A stretch of DNA of 64,000 nucleotides. Source: Streptomyces phaeolivaceus (lineage in GTDB: Bacteria > Actinomycetota > Actinomycetes > Streptomycetales > Streptomycetaceae). The DNA is taken from the NCBI RefSeq assembly GCF_009184865.1, contig NZ_CP045096.1:10044001-10108000 (forward strand), written 5' to 3'. Both the position numbers and the translations under genes were made by a program. Every line of letters starts with the position of its first letter. The first letter of the stretch is position 1. Positions 34,254 through 43,986 of this stretch are shown in pieces. The notes under the pieces are model-generated. The model was not told where the DNA came from. It worked only from the letters and a program-made list of their open reading frames with translations, and made no database searches.

Positions 34254-35285
34254 ATGGCAGCGAACCGCCGTCCCACCCTGGCAGACGTCGCCCGAGAAGT
34301 CGGCGTGAGCGCCAAGACCGTCTCCCGTGTCCTCAACGAGGACGGCCCCGCCTCGGCCCGGACCAGGGAACAGGTCCTCGCCGCCGTCGACAGGCTCGGC
34401 TTCCAGCCGAACCTGATGGCCCGCAACATCCGTGTCGGCGGCCCCGACACCACCGTGGGCCTGGTCATCCCCGACCTCGGCAACCCCTTCTTCGGAGCCG
34501 TGGCCCGCGCCATCGAGGACACCGTCCGCGACCGCGGTCTGACCCTGCTGATGGGTTCCTCCGCGGACGCGCCCGACCGTGAACGCGCCCTGACGGACAA
34601 GTTCCTGGCCCGCCGCATCAGCATCCTGATGGTCGTGCCGTCCGTCGGCGCCGACCACTCCCACCTCAAGTCCCACCGCACCGCCGGTCTGCCCGTCGTC
34701 TTCCTCGACCGCCCGGGGTCGGGCCTGCCCACGGACAACGTCGTCAGCACCAACCGCGACGGTGCGCACGACGGCGTCGCCCATCTCATCGCCCACGGCC
34801 ACCGGCGCATCGGCTTCATCGGCGACCTCCCCACCAAGCTCTACACCCGCCGCGAGCGCCTGGCCGGCTACCGCTCCGCCCTCCAGGAGGCAGGCCTCCC
34901 CGCCGACCGCGCCCTGATCACCAACGCCCACGACCAGCACGGCGCCTCCACCGCGACCTCCCAGCTCCTGGGCCTGACCGATCCCCCCACCGCCCTCTTC
35001 GCCGGCAACAACATCGTCGCGCTGGGCATAGTCACCGAACTCGCGCGCAGCGGACGCAAGGACGTCGCCGTCGTCGCCTTCGACGACGTCGAACTCGCCG
35101 AGGCCCTCGAACCGGCCCTGACCGTAGTCGCCCAGAACCCCGAGGAAATCGGCAGAACCGCAGCGACCACGGCCCTGTCCCGCCTCGACGGCGACCGCAC
35201 CCGCGCCCTCACCATCACCGTCCCGACCCGGCTGATCGTCCGGGGGTCGGGGGAGCGGCCTGCTCCGGCGTTGCGGGAGGCATGA
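34254..35285 (+). CDS. LacI-family repressor of the fructan regulon
   Basis: A 343-residue LacI/GalR regulator: HTH TLADVAREVGVSAKTVSRVLN with the hinge helix PNLMARNIR, then a ribose-binding-like effector domain (VGLVIPDLGNPFFGAVARAIED). It is the last gene of the cluster, 81 bases after the ATPase. The 14-bp palindromes TGTCAWCGWTGACA before the GH32 gene and the transporter have the length and central CG of LacI-family operators, so these are its probable sites. Fructose or a phosphorylated derivative would be the inducer; that is inference. Confidence 0.9.
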   Translation: MAANRRPTLADVAREVGVSAKTVSRVLNEDGPASARTREQVLAAVDRLGFQPNLMARNIRVGGPDTTVGLVIPDLGNPFFGAVARAIEDTVRDRGLTLLMGSSADAPDRERALTDKFLARRISILMVVPSVGADHSHLKSHRTAGLPVVFLDRPGSGLPTDNVVSTNRDGAHDGVAHLIAHGHRRIGFIGDLPTKLYTRRERLAGYRSALQEAGLPADRALITNAHDQHGASTATSQLLGLTDPPTALFAGNNIVALGIVTELARSGRKDVAVVAFDDVELAEALEPALTVVAQNPEEIGRTAATTALSRLDGDRTRALTITVPTRLIVRGSGERPAPALREA

Positions 35286-35753
35286 GGAGGGAGGCGGCGT
35301 CCGGCAGGGGTCGGGGGACCGCTGGGATCGAGGGTCCGGGGCGGTGCGGTCGCTCCACTCGTTGGCAGTGGCGATGGCGGATGTAGGAGAGCCCGTGATG
35401 CCGCGTCAGCAGCCGCACGGCCACCGGCTCCGGCACCCGCATGGTGATGACTGACTGCGGCTCCCAGACCTCGGAGTCCGGCCCATCACCCACTCCGGAC
35501 TCGAACGAGGCCCCGGCGGAGACGACGACCTCGCCCGCGCCTCATCGGCTTCCTGCACCCGGTGACCCCAGGCTGGTGTGCCTTCTGCCAACTGGTCCCC
35601 GTCGCGGCGCACGATCACGAAGCCTGTGGCGCGCCGGGGTGCCGGGCGAAGGGGAGCTCGCTTCTCGGGATCGCGAGTTCGACTGCGTACGTCGCTGCTC
35701 GTGTCCTACGCTGCCCGCGGGGCGCGGCGTCGGTGCCGGGCGGGGGAGGCGAC
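35286..35753. other. Intergenic stretch, no gene recognised
   Basis: About 470 bases between the LacI gene and the hydrolase gene. No family-like frame, tRNA or clear repeat is visible. Codon bias is lost relative to both neighbours. It should contain the hydrolase promoter. Confidence 0.4.
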
Positions 35754-36578
35754 ATGATCGTCGGGGTTCACGGCATTCGGTGCTACCGGTACCTGACCGA
35801 GGCCGGCAGCGCGGAGCTGGCCGGTGAGGCACTCGCCGCCGAGTGGAGTGAGGCGCTGGGGCTGCCCCCCGAGCCGAGGACACTTCACACCGCCTATTAC
35901 GCCCCGTTGCTCCACCTCGGAACCGCTCAGGGCTCGGACGAGGCCGAGTTGCTGCCGCCAGGAGGTCAACGGCTCCTGGTGGAGTGGGTGTCGGCGCTGG
36001 GTGCGCCCACGGAGGTCACGATGGGCCGGGGCACCAAGCCCGTCCGGCAGGCGGCCGAGTGGCTCGCCGAACGGTACGGTGCGGCGGCCCGACGGTTCGT
36101 GATCATGCTGTGCCGTGAGGCGGACACCTATGTCTCGGACCCCGGCTCGCCGCGACGGGCGGCCGTGCGCGCGGAGCTGGGGCGGGTGCTGGAAGAGCGG
36201 AAGCCCAAGGTGGTGATCGCGCATTCGCTGGGCTCCGTCGTGGCGTACGAAACGCTGTGGCACAGCCCGGTCGAACTCGACCTGCTCGTGACGCTCGGCT
36301 CGCCGCTCGGCATGCCGCACGCGTTCTTCGAGCGCCTCTCGCTGGGCGAGGGCAACGACGAGAACAAGGGGCAGCGGCCTCCGAAGGTCAGACGCTGGGT
36401 GAACATCGCGGACGTGGGCGACATCGTGGCCCTGCCGCGCGATCTGCCCAGCCGCTTCCCGGGCATCGACGCCCACTACGAGGTCTCCCTGGGCCTGGTG
36501 GCCTCGCACAAGGCGACACGCTATCTGGCACAGTCGGAACTCGCCCGCGAGCTGAGCCCGTTCCTCCCCTCCACCTGA
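35754..36578 (+). CDS. Alpha/beta hydrolase facing the caspase operon
   Basis: A 274-residue protein starting IVGVHGIRCYRYL, with the nucleophile elbow VIAHSLGSVVAYETL (serine near 164) and VTLGSPLGM and NIADVGDIVALPRDL downstream, as in serine esterase/lipase-like hydrolases of the DUF676 type. GGGGGAGG precedes the ATG. Its stop lies five bases from the stop of the caspase-STAND-WD40 gene, facing it. Hydrolases of this fold are among the effectors recorded with STAND and vWA-MoxR-VMAP conflict systems, so it may be an extra effector, perhaps acting on lipids. The association rests on position only. Confidence 0.8.
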   Translation: MIVGVHGIRCYRYLTEAGSAELAGEALAAEWSEALGLPPEPRTLHTAYYAPLLHLGTAQGSDEAELLPPGGQRLLVEWVSALGAPTEVTMGRGTKPVRQAAEWLAERYGAAARRFVIMLCREADTYVSDPGSPRRAAVRAELGRVLEERKPKVVIAHSLGSVVAYETLWHSPVELDLLVTLGSPLGMPHAFFERLSLGEGNDENKGQRPPKVRRWVNIADVGDIVALPRDLPSRFPGIDAHYEVSLGLVASHKATRYLAQSELARELSPFLPST

Positions 36579-36583
36579 GGCGG

Positions 36584-39500
36584 TCAGCTCTCCCGGTTCC
36601 CGGTACGGCGCAGCACCACGACCTCCCACTCGCAGCCCAGGACGAGTTGGTGATCGCGCAGGAGCAGGGCGGGCACCGTTCCCGGTACCCCGATGTTCTC
36701 CCGCAGCCGGCCCGACGCGAGGTCCCAGACGCGCAGGGCGCAGTCGTCGGCGGCGACCACCACCGGTACTCCGAGGACGACTCCGCAGGCCACGGCGTTG
36801 ACACCGCCCATGACCTCCAGCGGATCCAACAGCGCGGCGCCGCTCGCCAGGTCCCACACACGTACGGTGCCGTCCTGCCCACCGGTGACCGCGACCGCGG
36901 TGCCGTCGTCGAGCACCGTGCAGGCCAGTGCCGTCGCCCATCCGTCGTGTGCCGCGACCTGAGCCCGCGTGGCCAGGCCGGTCCGCAGGTCCCAGGTCCG
37001 CAGGGCGCCGTCGTCACCGCAGGAGACAGCGGTGGGTCTGCCCTCCACGTCCACGCGGGCCACGGCGTTGATGCCGCCGTCATGCCCGGCGAACGGCAGT
37101 CCGCGCCTCTCGCCCGACGCCGCGTCCCAGCAGAGCAGCAGCCCGTCGGCTCCCCCCGACAACAGGACGACGCGGCCGTCGAGGTCGGTGGCCGTGAGCG
37201 CGTGCACGGGGCCGGTGCCGGTGGTGACGGGGGTGCCGTACGGTGTGCCGTCGGCGACGTCCAGGAGGTGGATACGTCCGTCGGCTGCCCCCGCCGCGAG
37301 GACCGGGCGGCCGTCCAGAACGGCGGTGGTGAGGGCGTGCACGGGCGCGTCGCCCGCAGCGATGGGGGTGCTGCCGTACGGGGTTCCGTCGGTGAGGTGC
37401 CAGCGGTGGATGTGGCCGTCCGCACCCGCCGAGGCGAGCAGGACGCGGTCGGGGAGCGTGGCGATCGAGAGGGCGGTGACCCAGGAGGTGTGTCCGACCG
37501 GGGTGCTGGGACGCTGACGTTCCCACGGCACGTTCCACACCCGTAGCACCGGATCCGTGCCCGCGGAGATGACGACCGGCGGGTCGGACTTCGGGTGGGC
37601 GAGAGCGGTCACCGCGCCCATGTGGCCGACGAAGCGGTTGACCTCCGACAGCAGGCGGTTGTCCCCCTCCGGGTCCCAGCTGCGGATCGTTCCGTCGCTG
37701 CCGCCGCTCAGGATTCGGACGCCCTCCTCGCCGGTGACGCGGGTCAGCGCGTAGACATGGCGGTCGTGCGGTGCGGCCGACCGCGCGGTCAGCTCGTGGG
37801 TGCGGGCGTTCCACAGCCGTATGTGCCCGTCCTCTCCGGCGGTCACGATCTGTTCCGATCCCCGGGCCGTGAGGACGATGAGGGCTCTGACCGGTGACGG
37901 GTGGCGGATTCCGGGGCCCTGTTCCTCCTCGGTGACGAGCGACCAGAAGCGGATCCGGTCCGTGTCGTCCGCCGTGATCGCGAGGGCCTTGCCGTTCTCG
38001 TCCGTCGTCTGCGCGAGCGCGGTGATCCGGCCCTGACCGCGGGGCAGCCGCAACGGACTCACCGGTTCGTCGCCGTGGAGGTCCCACAGCAGCAGCCGGC
38101 CCGACTCGTCCGCGGTCAGCGCGCTCGGACTGCCCACCACCTCGCCGCACGCGAGCGCCCGCACCGTGGTGGTGTGCCCCTCCAACGACAGGCTCCGGGG
38201 CGTCAGGTCGGGCAGATCCCACAGCGCCAGCGCACCCCCACTGCCCGCACCCAGCAGGACCGGCGCCCCCTCGACCTCCGTACAGACGAGAGCCTGTACC
38301 TCCCCGAACCGGGGGTCCGCCGACGCCCGCTGTCGCCCCGTGCCGGTGTCCCACACGCGGATCCTGCCGTTCCTGCTCCCCGTGACGACGAACGGTGTGT
38401 CGCCTACCGTGGTCGCCGCCAGGGCGGTCACCCGGTTGTCCGGCACCTGGAGGGTGAACGCGTGGGCCGCGCTGATCCGGCCTCCCGTCGCCCAGGACGG
38501 ACGCCAGAGCATGAGGGACCCGGTGCCCGGGGCGGGATCGGCGAGCCGGTCGGCGAAGGTGCGGGCCTCGTGCCGGACCGCGTCGAGCGCCAGGATGTGG
38601 CGCCGCTGCCCGGCTTCCACCCGGCGGTGCAGATGAACGCTCGTCCGGTAGACGGCTGCCGCACTGTGCGCCGGCTCGGAGACGGCGTGCCGCAGTTCGG
38701 GCACGAGCCAGTCGGGGTCGGCGTGCACCAGGAACTCGGGGTCGCCGCACAACTCGTCGAACCGGCCGGCGTCCACCGCGTGCTGGGCCAGGTGGCGAAG
38801 CTGATAACTGTGCGGCACACCCCATGACGGGCGGTCGTCCGGGCCCGATCGCAAGGCCCCGACCAGTGCCTCGTAGACCAGAATCTCGGGAGTGTCGGAC
38901 AACTGCGGCCCCACGGGGACGGGATGTCGGCGCAGCTCGTCCGCGACACTCTTGTGCAGCAACCCGTACAGCATCGTGCCCCGGTCCGGCACCGAGCGCA
39001 GGAACGCCCTTACGTCGTCCAGGAGTTGTCCCACCGTGGTGTCGTCCACCCGCACGGTGGTGGGCGCGAACGCCCGTGCCACGGCGGTCACCGCGGACAC
39101 CGGCATACCGTCGCCCTGCGCGAACGAGAGGGCCGCGAGCACCGGACGCAGCAACTGATGGGTGTGGTCCTGACCGAAACTCAGGTCGAGGAGGCCGGGG
39201 AGAGTCTGGGGTACCTCGGCGCCGAGCTCCCGCGCCGTGGCCGCGTCCGCGAGCCGGGGGCGCACGGAGTCCTGGAGTACGTACGACGCGTACAGCGCCA
39301 CCATGAGGTAGGGGCCGGTCGCGGTGCCGGCGATCGCCTTGGCCGTGGCGGCGGCGAAGGCGGTCACCGCTTCCTGGGCGGGAGTGTCCGCCATGGTGTC
39401 GCCGAGCGCGACGGAGAGAAGCTTGACGATGTACTCCCGCAGGTCCTTCTCAAGGTCCTCGGGTCGGGTGGCGTCCAGGTCGACCAGGACCCCCGAGGTC

Positions 39501-41020
39501 GCGGCCGAGTCCACGAGCGTGGTGAACGGCTCCTCGTGACGGGCGCCCAGCAGGAGCCGGCACACGGGTCTGCCGTCGGGTCTGACGGCCGTGCCGAGCG
39601 GCTGGAGCAGCGTCGTCACGGCCTCGTGCGGGTACCGCATCTCGTCGAGTGCGTCGATGATCACCACGGGAGGCGGGCCCGTCAGCCGGCGGAGCGCGTC
39701 GATCAGCGCCTCCACGGTCCAGTCGGCGGGTGCCTCTCCGTTCGGTGCCGCCGGTCTCAGGCCCAGTTGCCGGACCAGGGCGTCGACGATCTCCCTCAGC
39801 GTGCGCTGCCGGGCGTGCACGGCGGCCGGTGGAGCGCTCACCGTCACGGACCGGCCCAGGGGCTCCCACAGCGGCCTCGTCCGTGCCCGCAGCTCCGGAT
39901 GGGCGGCACAGAGCAGGACCCCGATGAGCGCCGACTTGCCGGCTCCCGGGCTGCCCGTGACCACACAGATCCGCGAGGCGCTCTCGTCCTCCAACCATTC
40001 GGCCAGGTGAGCTGTCTCCGCCGCACGGCCGGTGAACAGGCCTTCGCCGTCCTCGGCCCGGGACACCTCGGGGAAGCCCGCCCCGCCGCGGGCGTGGCGG
40101 GCGAAGTGGGGCAGGCCGACGACCTCGTCCAGGAACGCGCCCAGCTCATGGCCCAGTTCGGCCCCGATCTCGCTGCGGACGCGGTTGCGCCGACTGGAGT
40201 CATGGCACGGGTTGGGCAGGAAGGGAAGGTCGGGAGCGGCCCTGTCGACCGCGACGGCGGTGACCCGTTGGCGCAGACCGCCGGAGGCTTCGGCAAGTTG
40301 ATCCACCCGTGCCTGGACCTCGCCGACGAACCAGTAGTAGTCGATGAAGGGCCGAGCGTCGTCGTACTGGATCCGCTTCTCCGCGATGTCGGTCAGCACG
40401 TCGGCGACCGCCCTGGTGAACCGTCCGTCCAGGGCGACCTGTGCCTCGCCCGACGCCGCCACCACCCAGGCACGGTTCGAACCGTCCAGGGAACGCAACT
40501 GCCAGTCCTGCCGGGCGGCCTTTCCCGCGTGGCACAGGTCGAGGAGGAAGAGCACGGCCGGACGGCCCGGGAAGTCCTCGATCGCCGCCAGCCACGCGTC
40601 CACCGAGGTCTCCGGCAGATACGCGCTGTCCGATCCGAGAACGTACAGCCCGGTGGCGCGGGGCAGTCCGTGACTGAGTACGTGCACGATCAACACGTCG
40701 TCGCCGGAGGACTCCATGAGCGCCTCGCGCATCGCGGCCCCGAGCACTGCCGCCGTCGGCCCGGGATCGTTGGCCGCGCCGGTGGCGGTGCCGGTGGTCT
40801 CGGTGCCCAGGGTGGTGAGGGTGGTGCAGTCGTAGCCGAAGGCCTCGTGTTCGAGGGCTTCCTTCAGGGCCGTCACATGGTCGAGGGCGAAGGGAAAGGC
40901 ATCGGGTTCGTCCTCGTCCTCGCTCCCGAAATCGGGATGGGGCGCGAATGCGGAGACACCGATGCTCAGGGCCCGGCGGCGCCGGGCGGGCGTGGGCGGT
41001 TCCCCCGTGGTGGCTGTCAC
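36584..41020 (-). CDS. Caspase-like protease / STAND NTPase / WD40 protein
   Basis: A 1478-residue multidomain protein. Residues 15 to about 270 are a caspase-like (C14) domain with catalytic His near 115 (HVLSHGLP) and Cys near 161 (LLDLCHAGKA). A STAND-type NTPase follows, with Walker A GSPGAGKSALI near 357 and Walker B VVIIDALDEM. From about 860 to the end are some 13-14 WD40 repeats (for example RIRVWDTGTG, LLLWDLHGD, TVRVWDLASG), enough for two propellers. This matches prokaryotic apoptosis-like sensors in which WD40 repeats sense a trigger, the NTPase oligomerises and the caspase is released. It starts with GTG overlapping the vWA gene stop (GTGA), making it the last gene of a four-gene operon. 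Confidence 0.93.
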   Translation of the reverse strand: MTATTGEPPTPARRRRALSIGVSAFAPHPDFGSEDEDEPDAFPFALDHVTALKEALEHEAFGYDCTTLTTLGTETTGTATGAANDPGPTAAVLGAAMREALMESSGDDVLIVHVLSHGLPRATGLYVLGSDSAYLPETSVDAWLAAIEDFPGRPAVLFLLDLCHAGKAARQDWQLRSLDGSNRAWVVAASGEAQVALDGRFTRAVADVLTDIAEKRIQYDDARPFIDYYWFVGEVQARVDQLAEASGGLRQRVTAVAVDRAAPDLPFLPNPCHDSSRRNRVRSEIGAELGHELGAFLDEVVGLPHFARHARGGAGFPEVSRAEDGEGLFTGRAAETAHLAEWLEDESASRICVVTGSPGAGKSALIGVLLCAAHPELRARTRPLWEPLGRSVTVSAPPAAVHARQRTLREIVDALVRQLGLRPAAPNGEAPADWTVEALIDALRRLTGPPPVVIIDALDEMRYPHEAVTTLLQPLGTAVRPDGRPVCRLLLGARHEEPFTTLVDSAATSGVLVDLDATRPEDLEKDLREYIVKLLSVALGDTMADTPAQEAVTAFAAATAKAIAGTATGPYLMVALYASYVLQDSVRPRLADAATARELGAEVPQTLPGLLDLSFGQDHTHQLLRPVLAALSFAQGDGMPVSAVTAVARAFAPTTVRVDDTTVGQLLDDVRAFLRSVPDRGTMLYGLLHKSVADELRRHPVPVGPQLSDTPEILVYEALVGALRSGPDDRPSWGVPHSYQLRHLAQHAVDAGRFDELCGDPEFLVHADPDWLVPELRHAVSEPAHSAAAVYRTSVHLHRRVEAGQRRHILALDAVRHEARTFADRLADPAPGTGSLMLWRPSWATGGRISAAHAFTLQVPDNRVTALAATTVGDTPFVVTGSRNGRIRVWDTGTGRQRASADPRFGEVQALVCTEVEGAPVLLGAGSGGALALWDLPDLTPRSLSLEGHTTTVRALACGEVVGSPSALTADESGRLLLWDLHGDEPVSPLRLPRGQGRITALAQTTDENGKALAITADDTDRIRFWSLVTEEEQGPGIRHPSPVRALIVLTARGSEQIVTAGEDGHIRLWNARTHELTARSAAPHDRHVYALTRVTGEEGVRILSGGSDGTIRSWDPEGDNRLLSEVNRFVGHMGAVTALAHPKSDPPVVISAGTDPVLRVWNVPWERQRPSTPVGHTSWVTALSIATLPDRVLLASAGADGHIHRWHLTDGTPYGSTPIAAGDAPVHALTTAVLDGRPVLAAGAADGRIHLLDVADGTPYGTPVTTGTGPVHALTATDLDGRVVLLSGGADGLLLCWDAASGERRGLPFAGHDGGINAVARVDVEGRPTAVSCGDDGALRTWDLRTGLATRAQVAAHDGWATALACTVLDDGTAVAVTGGQDGTVRVWDLASGAALLDPLEVMGGVNAVACGVVLGVPVVVAADDCALRVWDLASGRLRENIGVPGTVPALLLRDHQLVLGCEWEVVVLRRTGNRES

Positions 41021-43986
41021 GTCGCGCCCGGCTCCTGCCGCGACCAGCCCACGGGGTCGGCGCGAAGCGCCGCCGCGTCCTCCCCGGCACCGCACTCCTC
41101 GAACAGGTCCGCGAGCAGCGCCACCAGCGCCTGCACACCGGGATGCCCGGCATCGGCGGTGGCGGCCAACCGCCGCAGAGCGAGCGTCCCCAGCGCCCGG
41201 CAGCCCGTCGTGTCGCCGCAGGCACGCAGGTACCGCAGTTGGCCCAGTACGAGTTCGCGGACGTAGGCATCGGTGTCGCCGAGGGCACCCACCGGGTCCA
41301 GATGCCGGGTCAGCGCGCCGAATCGGGACCACAGCGCGGGGACGTCCGGCGCGTCGCGGCCGTAGTCCTCGACCATCCGGGCGCGCACCGCCCTGCGGGC
41401 CTCGGCCAACTCCTCTTCGGAGAACCGCTCCTGGCAGGCGCGCCGGACGACAGGGTGGACGAAGACGTACTCACCGCCCGGCTCACCGCCCCGCAGCAGG
41501 GCGAGGCGGCGCAACGCGGTGAGCCCCGGATCGAAGGCCTGCCCCGACTTGTTCGGCGATCGGCCGACCAGAAGTGTCAGGGGCACGGGGCCGGCGGCGA
41601 GGACGGCCAGCCGGTGCAGGAGGTCCCGGGCGGACGGTTCCGTACGCAGGACATGGTCGAGGGAGATCCGGCACGCTTCGACCGCATGGTCGGACACCGC
41701 CTCCGACGTCGCCTCGGACGCCGCCGAGGAGCCGTCGCCCGGCCCGGCGCGCTCGGGACCGGCCTCGGGCAGCTCGCCGGTGACCGCCAGGAAGGTGGCC
41801 GCCAGCTCCAGCGCGAGGGGAGATCCGCCGAACCGCTCCGCAAGGTGCCGGCCCTGCGGGGCCGTCACCTCCGTGGCGTGCAGCCGAGCCAGCGGGAAGG
41901 CCTTGCGGCGCCTCAGCGCGGGCACGCGGTGGACGGCGAACCCCTCGGGCCAGTCCGCGGCCGACGAGGTGATCAGCGTCGAGCGGCGGCCGGCGGGCAG
42001 ATCCGGCAGTACCTCTCCGGCCGCCGCGCCGTCCACGATCACCAGCCAGGACGGTTCGGTACCCTGCCGGCTCCGCCGCGCCAGTTCGTCGGCGAGGCGG
42101 GCCCGCTCGGCGCCGCCGACGGTGGGCGACCCCGCGGACAGCCACAGAACGAAGTCGAACGCCGAGCCGAGGGTGTACGCGTACTCCACCGCGACAGCCG
42201 TGGCACCTCCGCCCTCCGGCGAATACAGGACCTGGGGCGCCGTCCCACCGCTCGTCAGCGCCCGGTGCAACTCGTCCAGCAGCCGCTCACGGTCCAGCAG
42301 TTCGGCCGTCCGCGGCGGCACAGCGCCCCACACCTCGTGGGCGTCCGCTGCCGCGTCGGTCGTCACGTCGGGCATCCGGGGCCGTTCCAGACTTCGCGCG
42401 ACCGTCTCGTACTTCGCGTCGAGCCGGCGCAGCACATGCGCGGACACCTCGGCGAACGGCCGGTGTCTGCGCAGCTCCGCGACCGCGGTGTCGTCGTTGC
42501 GCAGCAGCGCGGCGAACTCGACCCGAGAGCCGTGCGCGGTTTCGAGGTACTCGGTGACGTACCGCAGGATCTGCCGTGCGGCCTTGCCGCGGAGCGCGCC
42601 GAGGAGTTCCGCGCGTACCCCCGGGCGGAAGTCGAAGACGATGTCGTCACCGCGTGCGCCGACGCTGTCCTCGGTGCGCTCCAGAAGGCCGCTGAGATAG
42701 ATCTCGGCGAGCTGGGAGGGACGCGGGTCGTTCAGCATCCGATGCTGCACGATGCGCATCACGGGTGGACTCAGCGCCACGGCGGACAGGTACACGATCA
42801 GGTTGTAGGCCTCCGGGCTGGCGTCGTTCCTGAACCGCTGCACCAGTTCGGTGGGGGAGAGTTCCGTCGTGGCCGGGTCGTCCGGGAGCTCCGGCCGCTG
42901 CGGGGGCGATGACCCGACCAGGGTGACCAGGGAGTCGACGACCGACGACTCCCCGCTGGTGAGCGATGCCCACGGGCCGATCGAGTCGGGGTCCAGCAAC
43001 AGCACGGGCACGGGCATGGGCGCACCGGGCTTCACGAGTCTGGTGTTGGCGGCGCCCGGACCGGGCGCACGCAAGGTGACCTTGTGCAGATTCAGCGGGC
43101 AGCGCTCCCACATCCTGCGGGGCAGGGGCTGCACGATGGCGACCGGACCGCTGCGTCCCCAGAGCCGGAGCAACTGCTCCAGCGTGCCGTCCGACCACGA
43201 GGGGCTGATGCAGTCCGAGACCACGAGCACCACCCGCCGTCCGGTCGGATCGACGAGTTCGCCGGGGCTGCTGTAGGCGGCCGACGTGGTCGACGCGCGG
43301 GCGGGGAGTCCACGCCGCAGGACGACCCCGAGCGAGCGGGACTCCTCCGACGGCAGAGACCACACCTGGACCGACCGGAAGGCGCCGGCGGTGTCCAGCA
43401 GGTCCCGGAATTCGCGTACCGCGCGGTCCCACACGGCCATGGACACACTGTCGTCGACGACCAGGGCGACATCGAGCCAGCGCACCGGAGCGGGGCGCAG
43501 CACCGGGAGCCAGAACCCGGTGTCGGCGATGCGCTCCACGGTGGCCTCCTCGTCCAACTGCAGCTCGGGCCCGGGGAAGGCACGGCCTCCCAGGGGGCGC
43601 AGTGCCCTGCGTAACGCGAGCACATCGCGCAGTGCGGGCGTCGTCGGCAGCCGGACCGGCGTCGCGTTCCCGACCGCGTCCTGCCCGCCGGGCAGGGCCA
43701 GGCGCGCCGACGCGGAGAGCACGTCCCGGGGAACGTCCGCGTACAGCTGGACGGGCTCCGAGTGCGGTGGGTCCGCCCCCGGTGGCCTGGTACGGCCCGC
43801 CGGCGGCCCGCAATCCAGCGGGGACCGGGCGTCCGGGACCGGTGGCTGTTCCCCGAGCCGGGCACCGGGGCGGCCGTTCGACTCCCGGGAGAGGCGCTCC
43901 GCCAGCCACAGGACATCGGCCAGTTCCTGCCAGGTCGGCTGATCCTCGACGTCGGCCAGGAGTCTGGTGATGAGATCGTCGGTCAT
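41017..43986 (-). CDS. vWA-like / STAND protein (SAV_2336 N-terminal type)
   Basis: A 989-residue protein. After a proline-rich N-terminus, a vWA-like domain starts near residue 170 with the MIDAS-type LDVALVVDDSVSM, continuing through VVLVVSDCISPSWSDG. The middle resembles the helical region of streptomycete SAV_2336-type proteins. From about 575 a STAND-like half appears, but its P-loop reads LYSPEGGGATAVAVEYA, lacking the Walker A lysine, and the Walker B position reads LVIVDGA. It ends in TPR-like helices. This would be the vWA member of a vWA-MoxR-VMAP ternary system. The start overlaps the MoxR stop and the stop overlaps the caspase gene start. Confidence 0.85.
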   Translation of the reverse strand: MTDDLITRLLADVEDQPTWQELADVLWLAERLSRESNGRPGARLGEQPPVPDARSPLDCGPPAGRTRPPGADPPHSEPVQLYADVPRDVLSASARLALPGGQDAVGNATPVRLPTTPALRDVLALRRALRPLGGRAFPGPELQLDEEATVERIADTGFWLPVLRPAPVRWLDVALVVDDSVSMAVWDRAVREFRDLLDTAGAFRSVQVWSLPSEESRSLGVVLRRGLPARASTTSAAYSSPGELVDPTGRRVVLVVSDCISPSWSDGTLEQLLRLWGRSGPVAIVQPLPRRMWERCPLNLHKVTLRAPGPGAANTRLVKPGAPMPVPVLLLDPDSIGPWASLTSGESSVVDSLVTLVGSSPPQRPELPDDPATTELSPTELVQRFRNDASPEAYNLIVYLSAVALSPPVMRIVQHRMLNDPRPSQLAEIYLSGLLERTEDSVGARGDDIVFDFRPGVRAELLGALRGKAARQILRYVTEYLETAHGSRVEFAALLRNDDTAVAELRRHRPFAEVSAHVLRRLDAKYETVARSLERPRMPDVTTDAAADAHEVWGAVPPRTAELLDRERLLDELHRALTSGGTAPQVLYSPEGGGATAVAVEYAYTLGSAFDFVLWLSAGSPTVGGAERARLADELARRSRQGTEPSWLVIVDGAAAGEVLPDLPAGRRSTLITSSAADWPEGFAVHRVPALRRRKAFPLARLHATEVTAPQGRHLAERFGGSPLALELAATFLAVTGELPEAGPERAGPGDGSSAASEATSEAVSDHAVEACRISLDHVLRTEPSARDLLHRLAVLAAGPVPLTLLVGRSPNKSGQAFDPGLTALRRLALLRGGEPGGEYVFVHPVVRRACQERFSEEELAEARRAVRARMVEDYGRDAPDVPALWSRFGALTRHLDPVGALGDTDAYVRELVLGQLRYLRACGDTTGCRALGTLALRRLAATADAGHPGVQALVALLADLFEECGAGEDAAALRADPVGWSRQEPGAT

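Noticed and set aside
38924..41266. A 780-codon plus-strand frame
   Set aside because: Antisense to the caspase-STAND-WD40 gene; no recognisable domains.
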